NCBI GenBank assembly: GCA_028713975.1
Contig: JAQTNE010000016.1
Coordinates: forward strand, 1-47,656
DNA: 47,656 nucleotides
From: Sulfuricella sp.
GTDB lineage: Bacteria > Pseudomonadota > Gammaproteobacteria > Burkholderiales > Sulfuricellaceae
Reading direction: 5' to 3'
Both the position numbers and the translations under genes were made by a program. Below are positions 9,928 through 16,160 of this stretch, in pieces (positions within the stretch are counted from its first letter, which is position 1; every line of letters begins with the position of its first letter). A model generated the notes under the pieces. The model made no database searches. It had not been told where the DNA came from and saw nothing but the letters and a program-made list of their open reading frames with translations.

Positions 9928-10147
9928 GCTCTACCGCATCAAACTCAGCATTTACCGCCATACTCTCCCCCCTCACGCGCAGTGACGCGCTCATCAGCGT
10001 CCGCCGACGGCTTTCCTCCACCTGACGCCTGTTCATCGCCTCAATTGCCAGCCTGAAATATTCCGAACGAGGAACATGCAAGGTTTTTGCCCCCTCCTCC
10101 GCCGCCTTGAGCAAGGCATCCGGAAGACGAACCGAAATAGTAGTCAT
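9911..10147 (-). CDS. Ribbon-helix-helix antitoxin of the MazF module
   Basis: 78-residue protein starting MTTISVRLPDALLKAAEE, a ribbon-helix-helix DNA-binding start, with an acidic flexible C-terminus (FDAVEHDAG) suited to blocking the toxin. Start ATG 10147 has GAGGT seven bases upstream; a longer in-frame extension reaches into repeat DNA and is rejected. It likely neutralises MazF and represses the operon. Confidence 0.88.
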   Translation of the reverse strand: MTTISVRLPDALLKAAEEGAKTLHVPRSEYFRLAIEAMNRRQVEESRRRTLMSASLRVRGESMAVNAEFDAVEHDAGA

Positions 10148-10242
10148 ATTTTTACCTCGACAATGCAAACTCAATCGCACTACAAAATACATTACATATT
10201 GCAGTTCGTCAATTGAGGTGTGAAATGCATGTGAAATGGTGA

Positions 10243-10371
10243 GTGAAATGGGGTCAGACTCGATATATTTCCTTTGTAAAAAAAAAGGGGGGGCATCTCT
10301 TTTTTCAGCGTGACTGACTACCAGAGGACTGAGGTTCGATTGCAATATTTATATCGAGTCTGACCCCATTT
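10243..10371. repeat. Inverted pair of E repeats (E2 and E3)
   Basis: E2 (10243-10267) is GTGAAATGGGGTCAGACTC plus GATATA; E3 (10350-10371) is its inverse, TATATCGAGTCTGACCCCAT plus TT. They enclose about 80 bp containing A9 and G7 runs and the 17-mer at 10304-10320. The upstream flank repeats GTGAAATG three times. It lies between the MazE-type and HicB genes. Such GGGGTCAGACTC sequences are, from memory, common around mobile elements. Confidence 0.75.
10304..10320 (+). repeat. 17-mer TTCAGCGTGACTGACTA, copy 1
   Basis: An exact second copy lies at 23633-23649. Both copies are just 3' of a toxin-antitoxin module (HicAB here, the RelE/ParE pair there). Confidence 0.6.
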
Positions 10372-10442
10372 GTCGTCGGGTTCTTAGCCGGGATGAAGCA
10401 GCCCGACGCCACTCAAATATATTCCAGAAACCAAGGGAACTA

Positions 10443-10832
10443 TTATTCTCGCAACGCCAAATGCGCAATGAACCCAGAGCGCGACTCGCCCGCTGCGCGT
10501 GCCGCAGCGTCAATCCTGCGTAACACCCGTGCCGGTAGCGTGATGTTCACGCGGTCCACCTTGTCGGATAGCTCAGCCAGATCGACGGCCACTACCGCCC
10601 ACACCCATCCGGCAAACTCCGGATTGGCTTGGTGGTGGGCAATCGAACCCGGCTCTGGAATCATGCCGCCGTCGTCGATGACGGTTTCCAGCCACAAATC
10701 GACGGCTTCTTTGGCGTTGTCGATCGCTTCATCCAGAGTGTCGCCAGCCGAAAAACATCCGGGAAGATCAGGAACAACCACGCCAAAAGCGTGACGCTCA
10801 TCACCCGGCTCAATAGCAATCGGATACCTCAT
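10443..10832 (-). CDS. hicB: HicB family antitoxin
   Basis: 129-residue antitoxin with the partial RNase H-like HicB fold (YPIAIEPGDERHAFGVVVPDLPGCFSAGDTLDEA, about 3-36) and a C-terminal ribbon-helix-helix segment (VNITLPARVLRRIDAAARAAGESRSGFI). Start ATG 10832 is preceded by AAGGAG with a 7-base spacer; a TTG two codons earlier is less likely. It lies 16 bp after hicA. Confidence 0.92.
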   Translation of the reverse strand: MRYPIAIEPGDERHAFGVVVPDLPGCFSAGDTLDEAIDNAKEAVDLWLETVIDDGGMIPEPGSIAHHQANPEFAGWVWAVVAVDLAELSDKVDRVNITLPARVLRRIDAAARAAGESRSGFIAHLALRE

Positions 10833-10848
10833 TTCCAAACTCCTTTCA

Positions 10849-11031
10849 TCATTTCAGCCCAGCTTGTTTCAACAGCTTGTGCACCAAGCCGACACCCATA
10901 TCCCTCTTCGGGTGCGGCGCGCTAATATGCCCCCCGCGCTCCGCGTGCGTGTAAATATGATGTGACCCTTTCACGCTTCGCAGCACCCAGCCGGCTTGTT
11001 CGAGTTTCTTGATGATGTCTGCGCTATTCAT
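10849..11031 (-). CDS. hicA: HicA family toxin
   Basis: 60-residue double-stranded-RNA-binding-fold mRNA interferase. MNSADIIKKLEQAGWVLRSVKGSHHIY contains the G-S-H-H motif with the catalytic histidine; the C-terminus GLVHKLLKQAGL is typical. ATG 11031 lies inside a perfect 25-bp palindrome. No Shine-Dalgarno is present and the -10 is so close that the mRNA may be leaderless. Confidence 0.92.
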   Translation of the reverse strand: MNSADIIKKLEQAGWVLRSVKGSHHIYTHAERGGHISAPHPKRDMGVGLVHKLLKQAGLK

Positions 11032-11053
11032 GGTGTGTATTATACACACCATG
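11029..11053 (-). promoter_or_regulatory. hicAB operator/promoter palindrome
   Basis: CATGGTGTGTAT-T-ATACACACCATG: 12-bp perfect arms around one base. On the minus strand the centre reads TATAAT (11039-11044), a consensus -10, and the hicA ATG is at the downstream edge. HicB binding here would block RNA polymerase directly. Confidence 0.8.
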
Positions 11054-11092
11054 AAGCACAAAACAACCTAACCAAGTTTTTTCTAGTACATA

Positions 11093-11110
11093 GAATGGGG
11101 TCAAACACTC
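11093..11110 (+). repeat. Degenerate E repeat (E4)
   Basis: GAATGGGGTCAAACACTC resembles the core GAAATGGGGTCAGACTC of E1-E3 with changes. It separates hicA from the next toxin gene. Confidence 0.5.
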
Positions 11111-11123
11111 ATGGCACTATTGC

Positions 11124-11402
11124 TTATCGCTTCAGATCACGATAAAAATTTTCATGGGAACCAACTGCTTCCAGATAAACCAGTCGCACACCGTCATCCA
11201 GCGTGTAGCCCAGCAAATACAACTGTCCGCCGCTGCGGAACTTGAATACGCGCAGGGCAGCCAAGTCCCCTTTCTTACGTTCACCAATCTCCGGGTTTTT
11301 TGCGACTTGCTCTACCGCAGCATCCACATCGGAGGCAGTATTGTCATGAAGCTTTTTGTATTGGCGTCCGAATCGCCGGGTCTGCACCACCGACCACGTC
11401 AT
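11124..11402 (-). CDS. RelE/ParE superfamily toxin
   Basis: 92-residue protein with the RelE-fold pattern: basic helix RRFGRQYKKLHDNTASDVDAAV, then KKGDLAALRVFKF, LYLLGYTLDDGVRLVYLEAVGSHENFYRDL. Whether it is a ribosome-dependent RNase or a gyrase poison cannot be told from sequence. Its start overlaps the antitoxin stop by 4 bp (ATGA). Confidence 0.88.
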   Translation of the reverse strand: MTWSVVQTRRFGRQYKKLHDNTASDVDAAVEQVAKNPEIGERKKGDLAALRVFKFRSGGQLYLLGYTLDDGVRLVYLEAVGSHENFYRDLKR

Positions 11403-11632
11403 GCCCGATGGCTCCTGGGAACAAAAGGCTGCGCCTGTTCCCGCGGCTCGGCCATGGCAGCCAGAGCGTCGGCGATAAAACCAACAGGCAAGTCCGGGTT
11501 ATCCAGCGCCGCGCGCCCAACGCGCGCCCAGAATTCAACTTGGCCCGCAATAGAGCGGTGTTCCACGATGGCATCCTGCTTAGCCTGCTCATAGAGTTCT
11601 TGATTGATACGAATAGAAGTAGTTACTGGCAT
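11399..11632 (-). CDS. ParD-like antitoxin
   Basis: 77-residue protein beginning MPVTTSIRINQELYEQAKQDA, with the segment HRSIAGQVEFWARVGRAALDNPDLPVGFI seen in ParD-like antitoxins. It is paired with the toxin through a 4-bp overlap. An imperfect palindrome lies just upstream at 11647-11664. Confidence 0.85.
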   Translation of the reverse strand: MPVTTSIRINQELYEQAKQDAIVEHRSIAGQVEFWARVGRAALDNPDLPVGFIADALAAMAEPREQAQPFVPRSHRA

Positions 11633-11646
11633 GGCGGCATCCTCGT

Positions 11647-11664
11647 TTACTACATTTGTGGTAA
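11647..11664 (-). promoter_or_regulatory. Candidate operator of the ParD-like/RelE-like module
   Basis: TTACTACA-TT-TGTGGTAA: 8-bp arms with one mismatch. A minus-strand TATAGT (11666-11671) just upstream could be the -10. The antitoxin ATG is 15 bp downstream. Confidence 0.55.
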
Positions 11665-11707
11665 CACTATAGCAAGGATGGATGCAAAAGAAAAGCCGGC
11701 AGATGTT

Positions 11708-11736
11708 TAAAAAAACGGGCCTCCGAAGAGACCCGT
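11708..11736 (-). terminator. Terminator after DUF1640 protein 2
   Basis: On the minus strand a 9-bp stem (one G-U/mismatch) closed by TTCG is followed by TTTTTTT. It is nearly the same hairpin as at 12064-12090 and 12685-12712. Confidence 0.8.
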
Positions 11737-11788
11737 CTTAACTTACCAAATCAAACCGGACTAACCAGTTCGCCTGCTTTTGATTGTT

Positions 11789-12034
11789 TCAGAAAAACTG
11801 TTTCGCAAAACTGGCGGCTGCGATAGCGATCAAAGCACCCATCATCCACTTAAGCAGATTAAGGTCAGCCTTGATGGGTGCAAGCTCAATCTGCAAATCT
11901 TTTTTTGTGACCAGTTCGGACTCTTCGATGGCGGCACGCATCGCCTCAATCAGCCCCTCGGCCTGCTTTTCATCGAAGCCAGCCTCTTGAAGCTTGCGGA
12001 CAAACCGATGCGTATCGAGGGTGATTGAACTCAT
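11789..12034 (-). CDS. DUF1640-type coiled-coil membrane protein, copy 2
   Basis: 81 residues: SSITLDTHRFVRKLQEAGFDEKQAEGLIEAMRAAIEE, then a helical stalk with TKKDLQIELAPIKADLNLLKW and a C-terminal membrane anchor (MMGALIAIAAASFA). This layout (head, coiled-coil stalk, anchor) is that of DUF1640/CCDC90 proteins, whose bacterial function is not settled. It is related to the 87-residue protein at 12363-12626 (shared start S-x-I-T-x-D-T-x-x-F-V), so the two look like diverged duplicates. No clear ribosome site precedes ATG 12034. Confidence 0.8.
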   Translation of the reverse strand: MSSITLDTHRFVRKLQEAGFDEKQAEGLIEAMRAAIEESELVTKKDLQIELAPIKADLNLLKWMMGALIAIAAASFAKQFF

Positions 12035-12063
12035 GCCGCAATTCTAGCACATACCCCATAAAC

Positions 12064-12090
12064 AAAAAACGAACCCCCGAAGAGGCCCGT
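12064..12090 (-). terminator. Terminator after the DUF2442 gene
   Basis: Minus strand ACGGGCCTC-TTCG-GGGGTTCGT followed by TTTTTGTTT. Second of three similar hairpins in this 1-kb stretch. Confidence 0.8.
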
Positions 12091-12115
12091 TTTAATCCTC
12101 GCTCTTCAAGCTAGA

Positions 12116-12358
12116 CTAACCATTTCGCATCAAAGTGCTGACGGCAACATCCTCATCAACTTCCGGCCAATGAACGCCGACTCCATTCCCGATAAAACGC
12201 CACTTCTGGCGCTGGTTTTCGGTCGCATCCCTCAGCCTGGGAAACCATTCCAGAGGCGCTGAAATTTCTCTGCCGTCCGCCAGAATAAAATGCAGTGCGT
12301 CATTCCGGATTTGAACATCAACAGCGTGGGAATCAATTTTTACCGCTAAAGTGCTCAT
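12116..12358 (-). CDS. DUF2442 protein
   Basis: 80 residues starting MSTLAVKIDSHAVDVQI, with LHFILADGREISAPLEWFPRL typical of DUF2442 and WRFIGNGVGVHWPEVDEDVAV near the end. DUF2442 proteins often travel with DUF4160 or toxin-antitoxin-like pairs, but no DUF4160 partner is present. It starts 4 bp after the stop of the DUF1640 gene, so the two are co-transcribed. Function unknown. Confidence 0.82.
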   Translation of the reverse strand: MSTLAVKIDSHAVDVQIRNDALHFILADGREISAPLEWFPRLRDATENQRQKWRFIGNGVGVHWPEVDEDVAVSTLMRNG

Positions 12359-12362
12359 ATTA

Positions 12363-12626
12363 TTAATGCCAGAATTTGACGATTGCCGCAAAAATTCCAG
12401 TAGCGGCTAGCAGTGTTCCGGTGTTCCATTTGATAATCTCGTACTTCATAGACTCCATCTTGGCTTCTATTCTTAACTCCGTTTCAGTCAGATCGTGTTT
12501 GGTGGCAACGTCTGCGCTCAAAACTTCCTTCAAGGCTTCGGATTGCGCCATCGCCTGACTTTCAGGCACGCCTGCCGCCTTCAGCCGTTCTACAAATTTC
12601 AGAGTGTCAAACGTAATGGTGCTCAT
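12363..12626 (-). CDS. DUF1640-type coiled-coil membrane protein, copy 1
   Basis: 87 residues starting MSTITFDTLKFVERLKAAGVPESQAMAQSEALKEVL. The stalk segment TKHDLTETELRIEAKMESMKYEI precedes a C-terminal membrane helix (TGTLLAATGIFAAIVKF). Start ATG 12626 has AAGGAG eight bases upstream. First gene of a two-gene unit with DUF2442. Confidence 0.82.
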   Translation of the reverse strand: MSTITFDTLKFVERLKAAGVPESQAMAQSEALKEVLSADVATKHDLTETELRIEAKMESMKYEIIKWNTGTLLAATGIFAAIVKFWH

Positions 12627-12684
12627 CGCTAAATCTCCTTTAGCTACAAGTATATGGTAAGCAGCCGCCAAGCGCAAAGCCCAA

Positions 12685-12712
12685 TAAAAAACGAGCCTCC
12701 GAAGAGGCCCGT
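12685..12712 (-). terminator. Porin terminator
   Basis: Minus strand ACGGGCCTC-TTCG-GAGGCTCGT followed by TTTTTTATT: a near-perfect 9-bp stem with a stable UUCG tetraloop, 43 bp past the porin stop. Confidence 0.88.
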
Positions 12713-12754
12713 TTTAATCTTTCCAACTTCAAACCGGGCTAAGCCGGCGAGAAA

Positions 12755-13897
12755 TTAGAAGGAGTGCTTCATGCCCAAGGAAAAGCTGTTCACGCTTTGA
12801 CCTTTAGCCAAGCCTGCCGCACCGGAAATACCGGCAATGGTGCTGTCGCCATGGCCACCACCGGAAACGCCGTAGGTGTTAACACCGGAGTCGTTGCCGG
12901 TTCTGGCCAGGGCAACGTAGGCAACGGTGCGCTTGGAGAAGTTATGATCCACGCCCAGCGCCCACATGTTGGCACCCGTGTTGCTGGCGCTGCCCAGATC
13001 GCCGGCGCGGTAGTATTGCGCCTTGAGGGTGTTGTTGCCGATGGCGTAGCCTGCACCCAGACCCCAGACCTTGCGATCAGAGGCGCTAACGCCGCCAATG
13101 TCGGACATCTTCTGATACAGGCCAGTCACTTTCAGGGCACCGGCGGTGTAAGCGCCAGCCAAGCGATAAGCACTCTCATCTTTATTATCATTGAGCGGTA
13201 TGTTGCTCAGATTATGCTTTTCCCAAGCCAAACCCAGGCTGATCGGGCCGTTATTGTAAGAAGCCAGCACGCTGTCGGCGGTTACGTTATTTGTCGAACC
13301 ATCCTTATCATCTGCGCGCACGGTGCTGGAGGTGTTGGTCACGTGGGCAATCACACCGCTGAAGCCGCTGAAGCTTGGCGACAGGTAAGCCATCACGTTG
13401 CTTGGACGCAGATCCCAGCCAGCGCCGCCGACGCTGGTCAGGTTGCGCGCATCGCCGATCTGGTCGCCGAACAGGTCAACCGAGCGACCCAGCAACTTGA
13501 ACGGAGTGTCGTGCTTACCCAGAACGGCGGTACCCGCGGTCTTGCTGCTCAGGCCGAGGTAGGTGTTGCCGTTGCCGATTGCGCCGCTAGAAACGTTGTC
13601 GCCCAAAGCAGTAGCGCCGACACCATCTTGGTTGTCATCGCCGCGGAAAATACTCGTCACTTTCCAGACGGCGCTCAGACCGTTGCCCAGGTCTTCGTTG
13701 CCTTCCAGCACGATGTTGGAGGTATTGCTGGAAACGTTCCACTGCCTGCCCAAACCGTTGCCGGCGGCATTGATGGTGTCGGTGCTATCCACGGACATGT
13801 GCATGGTGCCGGAAATTTTCACGTTGCCGGAATCGGCCATCGCAGCGGCAGGAACCAGTGCGGCAGCAACTGCCAAAGCCAAAAGTTTTTTGTTCAT
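12755..13897 (-). CDS. Gram-negative general porin
   Basis: Outer-membrane beta-barrel for diffusion of small hydrophilic solutes. The 380-residue protein has a signal peptide (MNKKLLALAVAAALVPAAAMA, cleavage after AMA), then GNVKISGTMHMSVDSTD and repeated amphipathic strands with aromatic girdles, ending in the assembly signal LGMKHSF with terminal Phe. Conserved segments such as FRGDDNQDG and GNTYLGLSSKTAGTAVLGKHDTPFK match the betaproteobacterial Porin_4 family. ATG 13897 has TAGGAG upstream. It is a single gene with its own terminator. Confidence 0.93.
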   Translation of the reverse strand: MNKKLLALAVAAALVPAAAMADSGNVKISGTMHMSVDSTDTINAAGNGLGRQWNVSSNTSNIVLEGNEDLGNGLSAVWKVTSIFRGDDNQDGVGATALGDNVSSGAIGNGNTYLGLSSKTAGTAVLGKHDTPFKLLGRSVDLFGDQIGDARNLTSVGGAGWDLRPSNVMAYLSPSFSGFSGVIAHVTNTSSTVRADDKDGSTNNVTADSVLASYNNGPISLGLAWEKHNLSNIPLNDNKDESAYRLAGAYTAGALKVTGLYQKMSDIGGVSASDRKVWGLGAGYAIGNNTLKAQYYRAGDLGSASNTGANMWALGVDHNFSKRTVAYVALARTGNDSGVNTYGVSGGGHGDSTIAGISGAAGLAKGQSVNSFSLGMKHSF

Positions 13898-14059
13898 GTG
13901 TTTCTCCTAAGGTTAATCAAAAGTGAAGCTCTGCAGAGCTCTGTCCGTATCAGACAATTTCATTATCGTGAAGGCGAGATCGAATTCCAAGGATTAATTG
14001 GGAATAACACCGGGTTTTTCGCTAGCGGGGGGAAATGTGTTGTTTTTTTGCAACGGGCA
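13898..14059. other. Porin upstream region without genes
   Basis: 162 bp between the porin and vapC. It contains the perfect palindrome AGCTCTGCAGAGCT (13926-13939), 29 bp before the porin start, which could affect porin mRNA or be an operator. I see no convincing -35/-10 pair. Confidence 0.4.
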
Positions 14060-14440
14060 CTACACTAATAGAACTGATTCGCCATAATTGCCAAGCGTTT
14101 TATCATGAGTCAGCAAGCGCATGGGCTCCGCATTCGCCTGTGCGACCAACATGCGGTCGAAAGGATCATCGTGGTGCGAATCGAGTTGAGCCAGTGACTG
14201 AATATGGCGAACCGTGACGGGCAACACACGAAATCCCTCCTTCTCCATCTGCGTCAATATCTCGTCAAGATCGGCCTCCAGTTTACCCTTGCCGCTTTTG
14301 ATGGCAATTTCCCAGAGAGAAATAACGCTGACGAAAATTTCGCCGGCCGGGTCGGCGATTAACTTGCTTGCCTGCTTCGGCAAGGCAGCACTCCCTGCCA
14401 GCCACCACAACAGGATATGGGTATCCAGCAATAGCCGCAT
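14060..14440 (-). CDS. VapC-type PIN-domain toxin
   Basis: PIN-domain ribonuclease. The sequence (MRLLLDTHILLWWLAG) shows the first catalytic Asp in LLLDTH, the acidic SLWEIAIK motif, and HHDDPFDRMLVAQA with the second acidic cluster, then LLTHDKTLGNY. From ATG 14440 it is 126-127 residues, normal for the family. A GTG right after the antitoxin stop could extend it by three residues. Paired with a Phd-type antitoxin upstream. Confidence 0.9.
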   Translation of the reverse strand: MRLLLDTHILLWWLAGSAALPKQASKLIADPAGEIFVSVISLWEIAIKSGKGKLEADLDEILTQMEKEGFRVLPVTVRHIQSLAQLDSHHDDPFDRMLVAQANAEPMRLLTHDKTLGNYGESVLLV

Positions 14441-14449
14441 TTTGCCCAC

Positions 14450-14707
14450 TCACCCTTTCGGAAAAATTGGCGCATCGTTCCATTGCGCCAACTCCCCTTC
14501 CGTCAAGGGCGCATCGAAATCCCCTGCAATGCGGATTCTGCCCCGAAGCGCGCCAGGTTTGCGCTCCTTGTCCACCCGATTTTCCAGCGGCACCAATCGG
14601 GCAATCGGCTTGCCAGCCTTGGCAATAATGATTTCTTCGCCTTGGCTGGCAATTTCAACCAGCTTCGATAGCTGAGTTTTCGCTTCGTGGATATTGATTT
14701 GATACAT
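14450..14707 (-). CDS. Phd/YefM-type antitoxin
   Basis: 85 residues starting MYQINIHEAKTQLSKLVEIA, with EEIIIAKAGKPIARLVPL, the classical Phd/YefM N-terminal domain. The C-terminal part (GDFDAPLTEGELAQW) binds the PIN toxin. GAGGTG lies seven bases upstream of ATG 14707. Confidence 0.92.
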   Translation of the reverse strand: MYQINIHEAKTQLSKLVEIASQGEEIIIAKAGKPIARLVPLENRVDKERKPGALRGRIRIAGDFDAPLTEGELAQWNDAPIFPKG

Positions 14708-14721
14708 TAAAGCACCTCGAC

Positions 14722-14769
14722 TAAACTAAACCTAGTTTAAGTATAGGCGATGTAAGATACTCAATACAA
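14722..14769 (-). promoter_or_regulatory. Promoter and operator of the Phd/VapC module
   Basis: Inverted repeat TAAACTA-AACC-TAGTTTA (14722-14739) directly downstream of a minus-strand -10 TATACT (14740-14745), with a -35-like TTGTAT 18 bp away (14764-14769). Antitoxin binding here would give autoregulation. Confidence 0.6.
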
Positions 14770-14789
14770 CATCAAAAACTGATCGGGAT

Positions 14790-15698
14790 TTAACGCGCCT
14801 GATTAAACAGCCGCGCCAGCTCGATACCCGGCTCATCGGCGCGCATGAATGCCTCTCCGACCAGAAAGGCGTTGACGCCATGACCGCGCATCAGCCGCAC
14901 ATCGCCCGGCTGGTGGATGCCGCTCTCGGTGATGACGATGCGGTCGGCAGGAATGCGCGGCAGCAGGTCGAGAGTGGTTTTAAGACGGGTTTCAAAGGTG
15001 CGCAGGTTGCGGTTGTTGATGCCGATCAGCGGGGTACTGAGTTGCAGAGCGGCTTCCAGCTCGGCGGCATTATGGCTTTCCACCAGTACGGCCATGCCGA
15101 GTCGGTGGGCCAGTGCTTCGAGATCGCGCATTTTGGCGATGTCGAATTCACCTTCTCTTCGGCTCTCACCCTCTCCCCAGCCCTCCCCCGTCAAGGGGGA
15201 GGGAGCAAGACCCCCTCTCCCCTCGCGGGAGAGGGCTGGGGAGAGGGGGGTGGTGAAAGCCGCCACGATCAGCAGGATGGCGTCCGCGCCGAGCATGCGG
15301 GCGCGGCAAATCTGGTAAGCGTCGATCATGAAGTCTTTGCGCAACACCGGCAGGCTGCAAGCGGCGCGTGCTTCGAGCAGATGATTTTTGCTGCCCTGAA
15401 AAAATTGCACGTCGGTCAGCACCGACAAACAGGCCGCGCCGTGCTGTTCGTAGCTTCTGGCAATCACAGCAGGATCGAAGTTCTCCCGAATCACGCCACG
15501 CGAAGGGCTGGCTTTTTTGATCTCGGCGATGACCGCCGGCTTACCCGCCGTAATTCTGGCGCGGATTGCGCCGACGAAATCACGTGATTTCGACATGGCC
15601 TCGGCTTCGGCAAGCACGGCGGCATAGGGCTTCTTCGCCACGGCACGGGCGACTTCGGCTTGCTTTACTTCGAGGATTTTTTGCAGGATGTCTGACAT
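14790..15698 (-). CDS. trpC: Indole-3-glycerol-phosphate synthase with in-frame repeat insertion
   Basis: Closes the indole ring from CdRP in tryptophan synthesis. Catalytic residues by family alignment are visible: E59/K61 in [10 protein letters not shown]121 in LRKDF, E207 in VLVESH, N228/N229 in GINNRNL and E258/S259 in TESG. At 302 residues it is about 40 longer than usual. The excess is residues about 149-186 ([12 protein letters not shown]...[11 protein letters not shown]), which is a translated family B repeat (15169-15247). The insert lies in the loop after strand beta-4 (LLIVAAF) and before helix alpha-4 (MRDLEALAH), on the catalytic face of the barrel. The frame is kept and flanking sequence is well conserved, so the enzyme may still work; this is not proven. 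Confidence 0.93.
   Translation of the reverse strand: MSDILQKILEVKQAEVARAVAKKPYAAVLAEAEAMSKSRDFVGAIRARITAGKPAVIAEIKKASPSRGVIRENFDPAVIARSYEQHGAACLSVLTDVQFFQGSKNHLLEARAACSLPVLRKDFMIDAYQICRARMLGADAILLIVAAFTTPLSPALSREGRGGLAPSPLTGEGWGEGESRREGEFDIAKMRDLEALAHRLGMAVLVESHNAAELEAALQLSTPLIGINNRNLRTFETRLKTTLDLLPRIPADRIVITESGIHQPGDVRLMRGHGVNAFLVGEAFMRADEPGIELARLFNQAR
15169..15247. repeat. Family B palindromic repeat B1, inside trpC
   Basis: Outer arms CCCTCTCCCCAGCCCTC (15169-15185) and GAGGGCTGGGGAGAGGG (15231-15247) are perfect 17-bp inverted repeats. Two smaller hairpins lie between them. It is read through in the trpC frame. Confidence 0.9.
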
Positions 15699-15710
15699 TT
15701 TTTAGCTTTC

Positions 15711-16160
15711 ACCGCGGAGGACGCGGAGGACGCGGAGGAAAAGCATTTACAAGCCATTCGCAATGCGTTTGACTCCGTCCCTCATGTGGACAACATTAAA
15801 GTTAAGCAAGTAACCCAGTCTGAGGTTACTCAATTTCAAGTAGCTCAACAACTGGGCTATATGAATGGGTAGAAATTTATCGACCGATTTTAGTTCCACA
15901 ACGATTTGGTCATTTATCAACAAATCCAGCCTGTAACCAGCGTCCAACTTGACTCCATCGTAAATCAACGGTAGCGTTACTTGTCGTTTGACATCCAGGC
16001 ATCGTTTGCCTAATTCATGAGCCAGGCAAGTTTCATAAGCGCTTTCCAGTAGCCCCGGCCCTAGCGCGGAATGCACCTTCATCGCAGCGCCAAGAATAAC
16101 CTCCCCCATCTCATTTTCGCCCATGAAGGTTTCCTCTGCGCCCTCCGCGTCCTCTGCGGT
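15711..16160 (-). mobile_element. Family A element A2 carrying a GxxExxY gene
   Basis: 450-bp unit. The left end is ACCGCGGAGGACGCGGAGG (15711 on) and the right end GCGCCCTCCGCGTCCTCTGC plus GGT (to 16160), inverted repeats of each other. The enclosed gene fills the interior to within a few bases of both arms. The unit lies exactly between the trpD stop (TGA, 16161-16163) and the trpC start. It is the only family A copy here with a full gene, so it is the candidate autonomous form. Confidence 0.8.
15747..16124 (-). CDS. GxxExxY protein (PD-(D/E)XK_3 nuclease-like)
   Basis: 125 residues. The namesake motif is GLLESAY (G24, E27, Y30). The nuclease-like core follows: D67 in YRLDLLI and E77-x-K79 in VVELKSV, then Q91 in HIAQLLSYL, the pattern of a PD-(D/E)XK fold with an intact D...ExK triad. 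It ends in NFNVVHMRDGVKRIANGL. Function is not established for this family. It lies inside family A arms, between trpD and trpC on the same strand, so it would be transcribed with the trp operon. The repeat end supplies AGAGGA about nine bases before ATG 16124. Confidence 0.9.
   Translation of the reverse strand: MGENEMGEVILGAAMKVHSALGPGLLESAYETCLAHELGKRCLDVKRQVTLPLIYDGVKLDAGYRLDLLINDQIVVELKSVDKFLPIHIAQLLSYLKLSNLRLGYLLNFNVVHMRDGVKRIANGL

Noticed and set aside
12764..14068. 434-codon open frame on the plus strand opposite the porin gene
   Set aside because: It lies antisense to a clear porin with signal peptide and C-terminal Phe; the translation has no recognisable fold and reflects codon bias of the porin.
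15141..15254. Intein or intron in trpC
   Set aside because: The insert has no splicing motifs and is far too short for an intein; it is simply a translated palindromic repeat.
15711..16160. Classical DDE or Y1 insertion sequence in the trp operon
   Set aside because: The enclosed gene has no transposase motif; it has GxxExxY and a PD-(D/E)XK pattern instead.
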